Positions 9,339 through 17,684 of a DNA stretch of 64,000 nt are shown here, in pieces (position 1 is the stretch's first letter; each line of letters begins with the position of its first letter). Under the pieces are notes generated by a model, which saw only the letters and a list, made by a program, of their open reading frames with translations, ran no database searches and was not told where the DNA came from. Location: positions 1 to 64,000 of the forward strand of contig ONMF01000001.1 in assembly GCA_900318865.1 (NCBI GenBank), given 5' to 3'. This DNA is from an uncultured Prevotellaceae bacterium. Its GTDB lineage: Bacteria > Bacteroidota > Bacteroidia > Bacteroidales > Muribaculaceae. The position numbers and the translations under genes are program-made.

Positions 9339-9767
9339 TTATGCGATTACCATAATGGTGGTACCCTCGAGCACCGATTCGTCCTTAGCAACATTTATCG
9401 ACTTGACCACACCATCCTTGCCGGCGTGAATCTCGTTGCCCATTTTCATGGCCTCAAGGATGCACACCACGTCGCTGGCTTTGACCTGCTGGCCTTCCTT
9501 GACGTAGAATTCCTTGATGACGCCGGGCAGCGGCGAGGCAATCACGAAGTCGCCGGCCGCGGCGGCAACCTTCTTGGCTGCGGGTTTGGCGGCTACGGGG
9601 GCATCGGCCACGGCCACACGCTTCACCACGGGAGCGGCCTTGGGCTGCTCGGGCAGTTCCACGTCGAAAGCCTTGCCGTTGACCTCGATGTGTGCGATAT
9701 TGTTCTCAATGTCGCCAACGGCAACGGTGTAGTCGTTACCATTGATTTTATACTTGTATTCTTTCAT
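9339..9767 (-). CDS. biotin carboxyl carrier subunit of the decarboxylase
   Basis: 142 aa. The C-terminal biotinyl-lipoyl domain (about 73-142) carries the biotin attachment motif EAMKM with K108 as the biotinylated lysine. An Ala/Pro/Lys-rich flexible linker (about 41-72) lets the biotin arm swing, and the N-terminal 40 residues form a small beta segment. The protein shuttles CO2 from the carboxyltransferase (10821..12434) to the membrane beta subunit (8186..9334). It is the fourth gene of the operon, 36 bases after the gamma-like gene. Confidence 0.93.
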   Translation of the reverse strand: MKEYKYKINGNDYTVAVGDIENNIAHIEVNGKAFDVELPEQPKAAPVVKRVAVADAPVAAKPAAKKVAAAAGDFVIASPLPGVIKEFYVKEGQQVKASDVVCILEAMKMGNEIHAGKDGVVKSINVAKDESVLEGTTIMVIA

Positions 9768-9803
9768 TGCTTGATGTAAATCTAATAAAGTGAAAACTTA
9801 AAC

Positions 9804-10805
9804 TTATCGACGCTGCGGCAGTTCGCGCATCAGTGATGACTTCGCGCTCCAGGCGGTGTTGGCGTTGCGGTCGAAGGTGAGCACGCCGCTCTCCTGGTCG
9901 TGAGCATTGAGGTGCTGGTAAAGGGCGAAGCAGATGGCTGCCATCACTTCATCGTCGGCTTGGCCTTCGGTTGTGGTGGCGGGCACATCGGCCAGCTTGG
10001 CCGGCTCGCTGTCGGTGTCTTGCTTCTTGCCGGCGGCCTTGTTGGCCTGGCCGAAGAGGAAGAACAGGATGAAGAGCATGAGTAGTGCCGAGAAAACGAT
10101 GCCCATGGCCACCACCGAAATGATGCCGCCACGAGGGTCTTCCTTGGCAAACTTCTCAATGTTCTCGTTTACTACGCCCTTGTTAAACTTGCCTGGAGTG
10201 ATAGCCACTTCATCGGTGGCGCCGTTGCGCTCGCCCCATGCTTGCGCATCAAATTGGGGCTTGCCGTCGGCCACCGAGTGGCTTTCGCCATCTTGGGCCA
10301 GTGCATAAGAATGGTCGGCTGGCAGGTTGGCGGGGATAACCACCATGTCGACTAAGTCGCCATTTACATCATAGAGATAGAGGGTGTTCTCGCGTGAGGC
10401 GTCGAGTTTGTACGACAAGTGCGTGGCACCGGCCGCCGTGTTGCCATCGGCGAAGAAAACCACATGTGTGCGTGGAGCCACCTTGGTGTCTTTGTCGCCG
10501 CGCGGAATCTCATAGCACACATCGGGATGCTTCTGGCTGTAATCGCTCAGAAAGTCCTTGGGTTTGGGACCATCCTGGGGAATGTCGATGAGTTGGTTGG
10601 TGACAAACATCTGCTCCATGCCGACGGTGCCATAGCTGCTGTTGAAAATCTCAACCCAGGCATCGTGTCGGCCGTACTGGTCGATGTAACTGCTGTCATT
10701 GACCGTCATCACCTCGTTGAAGCGCAATTCCTTGCGCCCCTGTGCCAGCGACGACAGTGCGGTGGCAGCAATGATCGTGATAATAAGAAAAACTTTTCTA
10801 TTCAT
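9804..10805 (-). CDS. OadG-like gamma subunit fused to an N-terminal lamin-tail-like domain
   Basis: 333 aa. A signal peptide (about 1-21) is followed by a beta-rich domain (about 27-205) that resembles the lamin-tail fold (RFNEVMTVND, DAWVEIFNSS). A single strong transmembrane helix lies at about 227-252, followed by a charged cytoplasmic tail. The helix-plus-tail part and its place between the carboxyltransferase and the biotin carrier match the gamma chain (OadG/MmdD), which anchors and assembles the Na+ pump. Classical gamma chains are only about 80-100 aa, so a periplasmic domain has been added. The C-terminal end (VLTFDRNANTAWSAKS) is family-like. The role of the extracytoplasmic domain is unknown; complex stabilisation or wall attachment are possibilities. 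Confidence 0.8.
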   Translation of the reverse strand: MNRKVFLIITIIAATALSSLAQGRKELRFNEVMTVNDSSYIDQYGRHDAWVEIFNSSYGTVGMEQMFVTNQLIDIPQDGPKPKDFLSDYSQKHPDVCYEIPRGDKDTKVAPRTHVVFFADGNTAAGATHLSYKLDASRENTLYLYDVNGDLVDMVVIPANLPADHSYALAQDGESHSVADGKPQFDAQAWGERNGATDEVAITPGKFNKGVVNENIEKFAKEDPRGGIISVVAMGIVFSALLMLFILFFLFGQANKAAGKKQDTDSEPAKLADVPATTTEGQADDEVMAAICFALYQHLNAHDQESGVLTFDRNANTAWSAKSSLMRELPQRR

Positions 10806-10820
10806 GTCGGTCGAGACGCA

Positions 10821-12434
10821 TTACAGAGGAATATTACCGTGTTTCTTGGCCGGATTGAGGAGTTTCTTGGTGCGCAGTTGCTCCAGGGCGCGTATCACAC
10901 GGAAGCGGGTGTTGCGCGGTTCAATCACATCATCGATATAGCCATATTTGGCTGCATTGTACGGTGTGCAGAACAGGTTGTTGTATTCTTCCTCTTTTTG
11001 CTGGATGAAGGCTTTGTAATCGGCCATGATTTTTGCGGCCTCGTCGTCTTTGCCGGCCTCTTTTGCCTCGGTGGCGGCCACCTTGGCAGTCTTGGCTTCC
11101 TTGGCATAAAGGATTCCGGCGGCTCCGGCAGCTCCCATCACAGCGATTTCGGCGCTGGGCCAAGCGTAGTTCATGTCGCCGCGCAGCTGCTTGCAGCTCA
11201 TCACGATGTGGCTGCCGCCATAGCTCTTGCGCAGGGTCACGGTGACCTTGGGCACGGTGGCCTCGCCATAGGCGTAAAGCAACTTGGCGCCGTTCATGAT
11301 GACGGCATTGTATTCTTGCCCTGTACCCGGCAAGAAGCCCGGCACGTCGACCAGCGTGACCAGCGGAATGTTGAAGGCATCGCAGAAACGCACAAAGCGT
11401 CCACCCTTGCGCGAGGCGTTCACGTCGAGCACGCCAGCCATGCACTGGGGTTGGTTGGCCACCACGCCCACAGCCTGGCCGTTGAAGCGCGCGAAGCCCA
11501 CGATGATGTTCTTGGCCCAGTCGCGATGCACCTCCAGGAACTCACCGTCGTCGACGATGGCACTGATGACTTGGTACATGTCGTACGGGTCGTTGGCGCT
11601 CTCGGGAATGATCTGGTTCAGGATGTCCTCGGTGCGGTCGATGGGGTCGCTGCATTGCTGACGAGGAGTTTCCTCCATGTTGTTCGACGGCATGTAGCTG
11701 AGCAACTGCTTGATGATGGTGAGGGCTTCCTCCTCGGTCTCGGCGGCAAAATGAGCCACACCCGACTTGCTGGCGTGAACCGTGGCTCCGCCCAATTGCT
11801 CTTGCGTCACATCCTCGCCGGTGACGGTTTTCACCACCTTGGGCCCGGTGAGGAACATGAACGAGATGCCCTTGGCCATGATGATGAAGTCGGTGAGGGC
11901 AGGGGAGTACACTGCGCCGCCTGCACACGGGCCGAGAATGGCGCTGATTTGGGGCACCACGCCCGATGCGTTGATGTTGCGCTGGAAAATCTCGGCATAG
12001 CCGCCCAGAGCGTTGATGCCTTCCTGGATGCGAGCGCCGCCCGAGTCGTTCAGTCCAATCACTGGAGCACCCTGCTTCATGGCCAAATCCATGATTTTGC
12101 AAATCTTCAGGGCCATGGTCTCGCTCAGCGAGCCACCGAACACAGTGGCATCCTGGGCAAAGACGTAAACCAGACGGCCGTCGATGGTACCGTAGCCGGT
12201 GACCACGCCATCGCCGTCGTAGGCTTTCTTTTCCATCCCGAAGTTGGTGCAGCGATGCTTGACAAACATGTCGAGCTCTTCGAAGCTGCCCTCGTCAAGG
12301 AGCATGTTGATTCTCTCACGGGCGGTGAATTTGCCCTTCTCGTGCTGCTTGGCAATGGCCTTCTCGCCACCACCCAGACGCGCCTCGGCACGCCGTGCAA
12401 TCAGCTCTTGGATTTTTTCGAGTTGTTTACTCAT
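10821..12434 (-). CDS. methylmalonyl-CoA decarboxylase/propionyl-CoA carboxylase carboxyltransferase subunit
   Basis: 537 aa, usual for the acyl-CoA carboxyltransferase family (MmdA/PccB). It transfers the carboxyl group between methylmalonyl-CoA and the biotin carrier in the cytoplasm. Conserved segments include LNDSGGARIQEG (about 120), the oxyanion-hole region GPCAGGAVYSPALTDF (about 160) and DVPGFLPGTGQEY (about 365), plus GSHIVMSCKQL. A Lys/Ala/Glu-rich insertion of about 40 residues near 445-490 looks helical. The gene lies between the epimerase (12 bases upstream) and the gamma-like gene (15 bases downstream), which identifies it as the alpha subunit of the Na+ pump rather than a stand-alone carboxylase. 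Confidence 0.95.
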   Translation of the reverse strand: MSKQLEKIQELIARRAEARLGGGEKAIAKQHEKGKFTARERINMLLDEGSFEELDMFVKHRCTNFGMEKKAYDGDGVVTGYGTIDGRLVYVFAQDATVFGGSLSETMALKICKIMDLAMKQGAPVIGLNDSGGARIQEGINALGGYAEIFQRNINASGVVPQISAILGPCAGGAVYSPALTDFIIMAKGISFMFLTGPKVVKTVTGEDVTQEQLGGATVHASKSGVAHFAAETEEEALTIIKQLLSYMPSNNMEETPRQQCSDPIDRTEDILNQIIPESANDPYDMYQVISAIVDDGEFLEVHRDWAKNIIVGFARFNGQAVGVVANQPQCMAGVLDVNASRKGGRFVRFCDAFNIPLVTLVDVPGFLPGTGQEYNAVIMNGAKLLYAYGEATVPKVTVTLRKSYGGSHIVMSCKQLRGDMNYAWPSAEIAVMGAAGAAGILYAKEAKTAKVAATEAKEAGKDDEAAKIMADYKAFIQQKEEEYNNLFCTPYNAAKYGYIDDVIEPRNTRFRVIRALEQLRTKKLLNPAKKHGNIPL

Positions 12435-12446
12435 CGTGTGCAGGGA

Positions 12447-12869
12447 TTATTTTTTGTTAGGATCTTCACAAAGTTCAACGAGAGCTCCGCACGAGGTCTT
12501 GGGGTGCATGAAAGCGATGTTCAGGCCCTCGGCGCCGCGACGCGGCTCTTTGTCGAGCACTCGGCCACCTTTTTCCTGAACCTCGGCCAAAGCGTTGGCA
12601 ACACCGTCTTCCACGGCAAATGCAATGTGCTGGATGCCGCCACGGCCGCCATTCTTCTCGATGAATTTGGCGATAGCACTCTCGGGACTGGTGGCCTCGA
12701 GAAGCTCAATTTTAGTCTGGCCCACTTTGAAGAAAGCCGTCTTCACGTGTTGGTCCTCAACCTCCTCAATGGCGAAGTACTTGAAACCCAGTAAGTTCTC
12801 GTAGAAAGGAATGGCCTCTTCCAGACTGGTGACGGCGATTCCTACATGTTCGATGTGTGAAATCTGCAT
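12447..12869 (-). CDS. mce: methylmalonyl-CoA epimerase
   Basis: 140 aa glyoxalase-fold protein interconverting (2R)- and (2S)-methylmalonyl-CoA. Metal-binding positions of the family are visible: H8 in IEHVGIAV, H81 in GIQHIAFAV and E132 in GALVELCE, with the helper E58 region (LLEAT). It is the first gene of the unit, directly ahead of the carboxyltransferase, a standard Bacteroidetes arrangement for the succinate-propionate route. The mutase genes are not in the window. Confidence 0.95.
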   Translation of the reverse strand: MQISHIEHVGIAVTSLEEAIPFYENLLGFKYFAIEEVEDQHVKTAFFKVGQTKIELLEATSPESAIAKFIEKNGGRGGIQHIAFAVEDGVANALAEVQEKGGRVLDKEPRRGAEGLNIAFMHPKTSCGALVELCEDPNKK

Positions 12870-12935
12870 AATGTTGTTTTTTAAGAGTTATTTGAGTTAA
12901 TAAATTGAGTTTTGATTGCGGTTTTAAAAAACGTA

Positions 12936-12943
12936 CAAATTTA
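12936..12943 (-). promoter_or_regulatory. -7 box of the methylmalonyl-CoA operon
   Basis: Minus-strand TAAATTTG matches TAnnTTTG about 65 bases before the mce start. No good TTTG -33 element was seen at the usual distance, so confidence is moderate. Confidence 0.5.
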
Positions 12944-12959
12944 CTATTTTTTCTTGTTA

Positions 12960-13450
12960 TAGCCCCCCTTTCCAGTCTAAATGTTTGTGAAAATCGCCTA
13001 TCAAAATATAAAAAGATGGCGGTGTCGGCCATCAACGCTATGGTGGCTATCGGGTCATCGTCCTTGCTGCTGCGGCCCTCGGCGCGCTTGATGGGGCTGC
13101 CTGTCAACGGGCCGTCCTTGCTCGTCAGGTAGCCGTACACCTCGCCCTGCGACGTGCTTGAGTGGTCAAACGCGTCAAACTCCGCGCCGCTGCCGTGCCA
13201 CATCCGTTTCATTCGCGTCATTCGCTTACCCCTCCTGCGACAACGTCAGCTCTCCCCCTAAGTTAGGGGAAAGGCTACGGGTAGGCGAGCTTTGCTCGGG
13301 AATGGTGGCCGAAGGCCGAGGGCGTGTGCCACCCTGCGACGACGCACCTTCCACCACCAGCCCGTCAAGCTCCTCGCGAGTGAACAAGTTCACAGGCTTC
13401 CCGTTGACGGGCTGCTCAGTCTCAACCTGCCACGTGTTGCTTTTGTCATT
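12960..13450 (-). pseudogene. decayed coding debris, possibly from a phage polyvalent protein
   Basis: This 490-base stretch between mce and dnaK has no intact gene but holds short protein-like minus-strand frames. One (about 13221 down to 13010) contains WHGSGAEFDAFDHS, which resembles the N-terminal signature of ADP-ribosyltransferase-like domains in large phage polyvalent proteins (HGTGADFDKFDLS type, from memory). Another, around 13445-13330, reads TWQVETEQPVNGKPVN followed by LFTREELDGLVVEGASSQ, with codon use like real coding DNA. Between them is an out-of-frame GC-rich segment. I infer the remains of one or two mobile-element genes. Confidence in the debris is moderate; confidence in the family is low. 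Confidence 0.4.
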
Positions 13451-13474
13451 ATAAGTTGATTTGAAAGCCGAATA

Positions 13475-13491
13475 GCTGACAATGTGTCAGC
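13475..13491. promoter_or_regulatory. palindromic operator or activator site upstream of dnaK
   Basis: A perfect 7-bp inverted repeat GCTGACA-ATG-TGTCAGC, with a further TGTGACA half-site just downstream (about 13495-13501). It is centred about 43 bases upstream of the sigma-54-like -24 element and could bind an enhancer-binding activator or a repressor of the heat-shock gene. Confidence 0.5.
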
Positions 13492-13524
13492 GTTTGTGAC
13501 AGGGTGGGGTGGGTCTGGATGCGG

Positions 13525-13541
13525 TTGGCACGGCATTTGCA
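13525..13541 (+). promoter_or_regulatory. sigma-54 (RpoN)-type promoter of dnaK
   Basis: TTGGCACGGCATTTGCA matches the known -24/-12 consensus (YTGGCACGrNNNTTGCW) at every fixed position, with GG and GC correctly spaced. Transcription would begin near 13552, leaving a leader of about 78 bases. No TAnnTTTG box with a proper -33 partner is seen in this interval. Confidence 0.65.
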
Positions 13542-13629
13542 ATTTAGTGAGCGACCGCTGGCGTGTGCTGTCATGCGGCGGTGTATGAAATTAGAATATA
13601 AACAAACAAAAAGAAAGGAATAATAAATT

Positions 13630-15552
13630 ATGGCAAAGATTATTGGTATTGACCTCGGAACCACCAACTCGTGTGTTTCGGTCTTGGAGGGAAAAACTCC
13701 GGTTGTTATACCTAACAGTGAAGGACGCAACACCACCCCGTCGGTGGTGGCTTTTAAGGACAATGGCGAGCGCATCGTGGGCGACCCCGCAAAGCGTCAG
13801 GCCATTATGAACCCCACAGGCACTGTGTTCTCGATCAAGCGTTTCATGGGTGAAAGCTATGACCATGTGACGGGCGATGTGAACCGTATGCCCTACAAGG
13901 TGGTGAACAACGGCAACAACCAGCCCCGCGTGGAAATTGGTGGACGCCAATACACCCCGCAGGAGATTTCGGCAATGATTCTTCAAAAGATGAAGAAGAC
14001 GGCCGAGGATTATCTGGGAACGACAGTCGACGAGGCAGTTATCACTGTTCCCGCTTATTTCAACGACTCGCAGCGTAAGGCCACCAAGGAAGCCGGTGAA
14101 ATTGCCGGCCTGAAGGTGCAGCGCATCGTCAACGAGCCTACAGCGGCCGCATTGGCTTACGGCCTCGACAAGGACCAAAGCGACAAGCGCATTGCCGTGT
14201 TTGACTTGGGCGGCGGCACATTCGATATCTCCATTCTGGAGCTGGGCGACGGCGTTTTCGAGGTGAAAGCCACCAATGGCGACACCCATCTGGGCGGTGA
14301 CGACTTCGATCAGCGCATCATCACTTGGCTGGCCGAAGAGTTCCTGGCGCAGGAAGGACAAGACTTGCGCAAAGACCCCATGGCGTTACAGCGCCTGAAA
14401 GAGGCCGCCGAGAAAGCGAAGATTGAGCTTTCGAGCCAGTCGAGCACCGAAATCAACCTGCCTTACATCATGCAGGTTGACGGCATGCCCAAGCACTTGG
14501 TGAAAACACTGACGCGCGCCAAATTTGAGCAATTGTGCGATGACTTGATTCAAGCCACCATCGAGCCTTGCCGCAAAGCTTTAAGCGATGCCAATTTGTC
14601 GACCAGTGACATCAACGAGGTGATTCTCGTGGGCGGCTCCACACGTATTCCCGCCGTGCAGCAAGTGGTTGAGAAATTCTTTGGCAAAGCCCCGTCGAAA
14701 GGCGTGAATCCCGACGAAGTAGTGGCCGTGGGTGCTGCAATCCAGGGCGGTGTGCTGAGCGGCGATGTGAAAGATGTGCTGCTGCTTGATGTGGTGCCCC
14801 TGAGTGTGGGTATTGAGACGCTGGGTGGCGTGATGACCAAACTCATCGATGCCAACACCACCATCCCCACGCGCAAGAGCCAAGTGTTCTCAACGGCTGC
14901 CGACAACCAGCCCGAGGTGGAGATTCATGTGCTGCAGGGCGAGCGTCCCATGGCACGCGACTGCAAGACGCTGGGTAAGTTCCATCTCGACGGCATCGCT
15001 CCCGCACCGCGTGGCATACCGCAGATTGAGGTGACCTTTGAGGTCGATGCCAATGGCATTATGAACGTCAGCGCCAAGGACAAGGCCACCGGTAAGGAGC
15101 AGAGCATCCGCATCGAGGCTTCCAGTGGCTTGAGCGACGCTGAGATTCAGCGCATGAAAGACGAGGCCGAGGCCAACGCCGCTGCCGATGCCAAGGAGAA
15201 GGAGCGCATCGATAAAATCAATCAGGCCGATGCCATGATTTTCCAGACCGAGAAGACGCTTAAGGACGCTGGCGACAAGCTGCCGGCCGATATGAAGAGC
15301 CAGATTGAGACTGCGCTCAACAAGCTTCGTGAAGCCCACAAGGCTCAAGACATTGCAGCCATTGACGCTGCCATGGCCGAGCTCTCTACTCTCTTCCAGC
15401 AGATGTATCAGCAGGCTGGCGGCCCTGCCCAGGGCCAGCCGGGTGCCGAGCAGGGCTTCAATGCCGGCGGTGCCGGATTTGGCGGTGGAAACACCGGCAG
15501 CACCAACGGCGGCGGCAACGCCGAGGACGTCCCCTTCGAGGAGGTGAAGTAA
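13630..15552 (+). CDS. dnaK: chaperone protein DnaK (Hsp70)
   Basis: 640 aa, full length. It begins with the nucleotide-binding phosphate loop [12 protein letters not shown]; the second phosphate segment [15 protein letters not shown] is near residue 190 and the adenosine motif VGGSTRIP near 335. The substrate-binding beta domain and helical lid (about 385-600) follow, then a Gly/Asn-rich tail ending DVPFEEVK. An SD-like AGAAAGGAA lies about 12 bases before the ATG. The gene stands alone between a sigma-54-like promoter and a strong terminator; dnaJ and grpE are not adjacent. Confidence 0.98.
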   Translation: MAKIIGIDLGTTNSCVSVLEGKTPVVIPNSEGRNTTPSVVAFKDNGERIVGDPAKRQAIMNPTGTVFSIKRFMGESYDHVTGDVNRMPYKVVNNGNNQPRVEIGGRQYTPQEISAMILQKMKKTAEDYLGTTVDEAVITVPAYFNDSQRKATKEAGEIAGLKVQRIVNEPTAAALAYGLDKDQSDKRIAVFDLGGGTFDISILELGDGVFEVKATNGDTHLGGDDFDQRIITWLAEEFLAQEGQDLRKDPMALQRLKEAAEKAKIELSSQSSTEINLPYIMQVDGMPKHLVKTLTRAKFEQLCDDLIQATIEPCRKALSDANLSTSDINEVILVGGSTRIPAVQQVVEKFFGKAPSKGVNPDEVVAVGAAIQGGVLSGDVKDVLLLDVVPLSVGIETLGGVMTKLIDANTTIPTRKSQVFSTAADNQPEVEIHVLQGERPMARDCKTLGKFHLDGIAPAPRGIPQIEVTFEVDANGIMNVSAKDKATGKEQSIRIEASSGLSDAEIQRMKDEAEANAAADAKEKERIDKINQADAMIFQTEKTLKDAGDKLPADMKSQIETALNKLREAHKAQDIAAIDAAMAELSTLFQQMYQQAGGPAQGQPGAEQGFNAGGAGFGGGNTGSTNGGGNAEDVPFEEVK

Positions 15553-15585
15553 ACGGCGCATAAAGATTGCCATAACAAAAAAAAG

Positions 15586-15625
15586 GAGTGGTTTTTCTAC
15601 GATTCAGAAAAACCACTCTTTTTTT
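15586..15625 (+). terminator. Rho-independent terminator of dnaK
   Basis: A perfect 13-bp stem, 15586-15598 with 15606-15618, and a 7-nt loop, followed by a run of T (15619-15625). A run of A precedes it, so it may work in both directions. Confidence 0.92.
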
Positions 15626-15906
15626 GCCGGTCATTCATCTTCAGGGTAGTGCCTTGGCAATTCATTCATGCCCATAACTGCGATTGTCATTTTGTCGGTG
15701 ATGGGTGGCATTGCTGTTTTCTGGGAGCGGTGGTGTGGTGATTTTGTGAATAAAGCTGTGCTTGATGGAAAATAGTTGAGTAAACGATTGCAAGGTGGTT
15801 CAATCGGCTGATTTTCAGTTTGTGCAATGGGTGGCTTGCCGGGCGAATCACCAGTCGTTTTCTTATATATACAAAAGGATGGGGCGATTGTTACAGATTT
15901 TTTTTG
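15626..15906. other. intergenic region between dnaK and the glycogen operon
   Basis: About 280 bases with no credible reading frame or RNA gene. The right end becomes AT-rich and leads into the promoter box of the glycogen synthase gene. Confidence 0.5.
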
Positions 15907-15914
15907 TACCTTTG
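15907..15914 (+). promoter_or_regulatory. -7 box of the glycogen operon
   Basis: TACCTTTG matches TAnnTTTG, preceded by a T-rich tract. The nearest -33-like TTG (15888-15890) is at a short spacing of 16. It lies about 50 bases before the glycogen synthase start. Confidence 0.6.
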
Positions 15915-15965
15915 CGCTTTAAAAAGATGATAATCAACTTTTAGATTAAAGATACGAGCGTTTTT

Positions 15966-17639
15966 ATGCTTGACCTATTGTTTGAGACAAGTTGGGAGGT
16001 ATGCAACAAAGTGGGTGGCATCTATGCGGTGTTGTCGACCAAAGCAAAAACCCTTCAGAAGTCATATAAGGACAAAGTGGTGTTCATCGGCCCAGACTTG
16101 TGGACCGATGGCCATGAGTCGCCATATTTCATTGAAACGAAAACTCCGCTCGACTCGTGGGTGCGACAGGCGGTGTTGCCGGCAGCCATGACGGTGCGCA
16201 CCGGCCGCTGGAATGTGCCCGGCAAGCCGTTAGTTGTGCTGGTGAACTATCACAGCCTGTTCCCGTATAAGAATAACCTTTATGCCGACATGTGGTCGCG
16301 CTTTGGTGTGGACTCGCTGCACGGCTACGGCGACTACGACGAGTCGTGCATGTTTGCCTATGCCGCGGCGCTGGCCATTGAAAGCATGGTGAAATGGAGT
16401 GGGGCACAGCGTGTGGTGGCTCACTTTGACGAGTGGACTACCGGCATGGGGCTGCTCTATGTAAAAGCCAACCTGCCGCAGGTGGCCACGGTTTTCACTA
16501 CCCACGCCACAAGCATCGGCCGTAGCATCAGTGGCAACGGCAAGCCCCTCTATGATTACATGGCCGGTTACAATGGCGACCAAATGGCGGGTGAGCTCAA
16601 TATGCAGTCAAAACATTCACTTGAGAAGGCCGCGGCTCATGCAGCCGATGCGTTTACCACGGTGAGCGAGGTGACGGCACGAGAATGTGAGCAGTTGCTG
16701 GAGCGCCGCCCGCTGGTGACACCCAACGCTTTCGAGCAGAATTTTGTTCCCCGAGGCGAGAAATTGCCTCATGCACGGGTCGGTGCCCGCGAGTGCCTGT
16801 TGCGGGTGGCTTCGTCGCTCACGGGCGTGCAATATGCCCCCGACACGTTGCTGGTGGCCACTTCGGGCCGCTGTGAGTTCCGTAACAAGGGCATCGACCT
16901 CTATCTGGATGCCCTGAACTCGCTGCGTTTCACCTTGGGCCGCCTGAGCAGTGTCGAGCGCCGGGTGGTGGCCTTTGTGCTGGTGCCCGCCTGGGTGCAA
17001 GCTCCGCGTGCCGATTTGGCCGATGCAGTGGCTGCGGGCCGCACATCTCGCCTCTTCAATCCGGTGATCACGCACTCGCTGCACAATGAGGACAGTGATG
17101 TCATCTATGGAAAAATCAACTATCTGGGAATGCGTAACGACCTGCACGACCGTGTGCATGTGATCTATGTGCCGTCGTATCTTGACGGCCGTGACGGCAT
17201 TTTCGACATGACCTATTACGACCTGCTCCCCGGTCTTGACCTGACGGTGTTCCCGTCGTATTATGAGCCCTGGGGCTACACCCCACTCGAGAGCGTTGCC
17301 TTCGGGGTGCCCACGATCACTACCAATCTGGCCGGTTTCGGACAGTGGGTGCTCGACAATCGGGGCGGAAACGCCAAGAAAAGCGGCGTGCGCGTCATCA
17401 GCCGCACCGACAGCAACTACAGCGATGCCGTGGATGCCATAGCAGGCTCGATGATGAATGTGTACATGATGGCCGATACCGAGATGCGGCGCATCCGCAC
17501 CCATGCCCGCGGCACGGGGCGCCTGGCGTCGTGGACTCATTTCATGGACAGCTACACCGTGGCCTACCTGCAGGCCCTGGCATGCGCCAAATCAAGAACC
17601 GAGTCGATGATCACCCATGACTACGACTCCTATTTATAA
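15966..17639 (+). CDS. glycogen synthase, GT3 (eukaryote-like) family
   Basis: 557 aa. It elongates glycogen from a nucleotide-sugar donor in the cytoplasm. The N-terminal FETSWEVCNKVGGIYAVLSTKA is the GT3 signature rather than that of bacterial GT5 GlgA. Other GT3-type segments are HFDEWTTGMGLLY (about 155), FTTHATSIGR (about 177) and FPSYYEPWGYTPLESVAFG (about 431-449), which contains the conserved catalytic Glu region. Animal and yeast enzymes are longer because of regulatory tails that are missing here. It is followed 45 bases later by the glucan phosphorylase, so synthesis and breakdown are probably co-transcribed. Confidence 0.92.
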   Translation: MLDLLFETSWEVCNKVGGIYAVLSTKAKTLQKSYKDKVVFIGPDLWTDGHESPYFIETKTPLDSWVRQAVLPAAMTVRTGRWNVPGKPLVVLVNYHSLFPYKNNLYADMWSRFGVDSLHGYGDYDESCMFAYAAALAIESMVKWSGAQRVVAHFDEWTTGMGLLYVKANLPQVATVFTTHATSIGRSISGNGKPLYDYMAGYNGDQMAGELNMQSKHSLEKAAAHAADAFTTVSEVTARECEQLLERRPLVTPNAFEQNFVPRGEKLPHARVGARECLLRVASSLTGVQYAPDTLLVATSGRCEFRNKGIDLYLDALNSLRFTLGRLSSVERRVVAFVLVPAWVQAPRADLADAVAAGRTSRLFNPVITHSLHNEDSDVIYGKINYLGMRNDLHDRVHVIYVPSYLDGRDGIFDMTYYDLLPGLDLTVFPSYYEPWGYTPLESVAFGVPTITTNLAGFGQWVLDNRGGNAKKSGVRVISRTDSNYSDAVDAIAGSMMNVYMMADTEMRRIRTHARGTGRLASWTHFMDSYTVAYLQALACAKSRTESMITHDYDSYL

Positions 17640-17684
17640 TATAATAAAACAGTAAATTCAAGACAAAAATCATATTTTAGGTTT

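Noticed and set aside
10419..12794. 791-codon open frame on the plus strand across the carboxyltransferase region
   Set aside because: It is antisense to mmdA, the gamma-like gene and mce, all of which have clear family motifs. Its own translation has no recognisable domain and is rich in His/Gly/Asp, as expected from GC-rich antisense shadow.
12766..13221. 151-codon frame reading from the debris into mce
   Set aside because: Only its first part looks protein-like, and it enters mce out of frame, so it is not a gene; described as debris instead.
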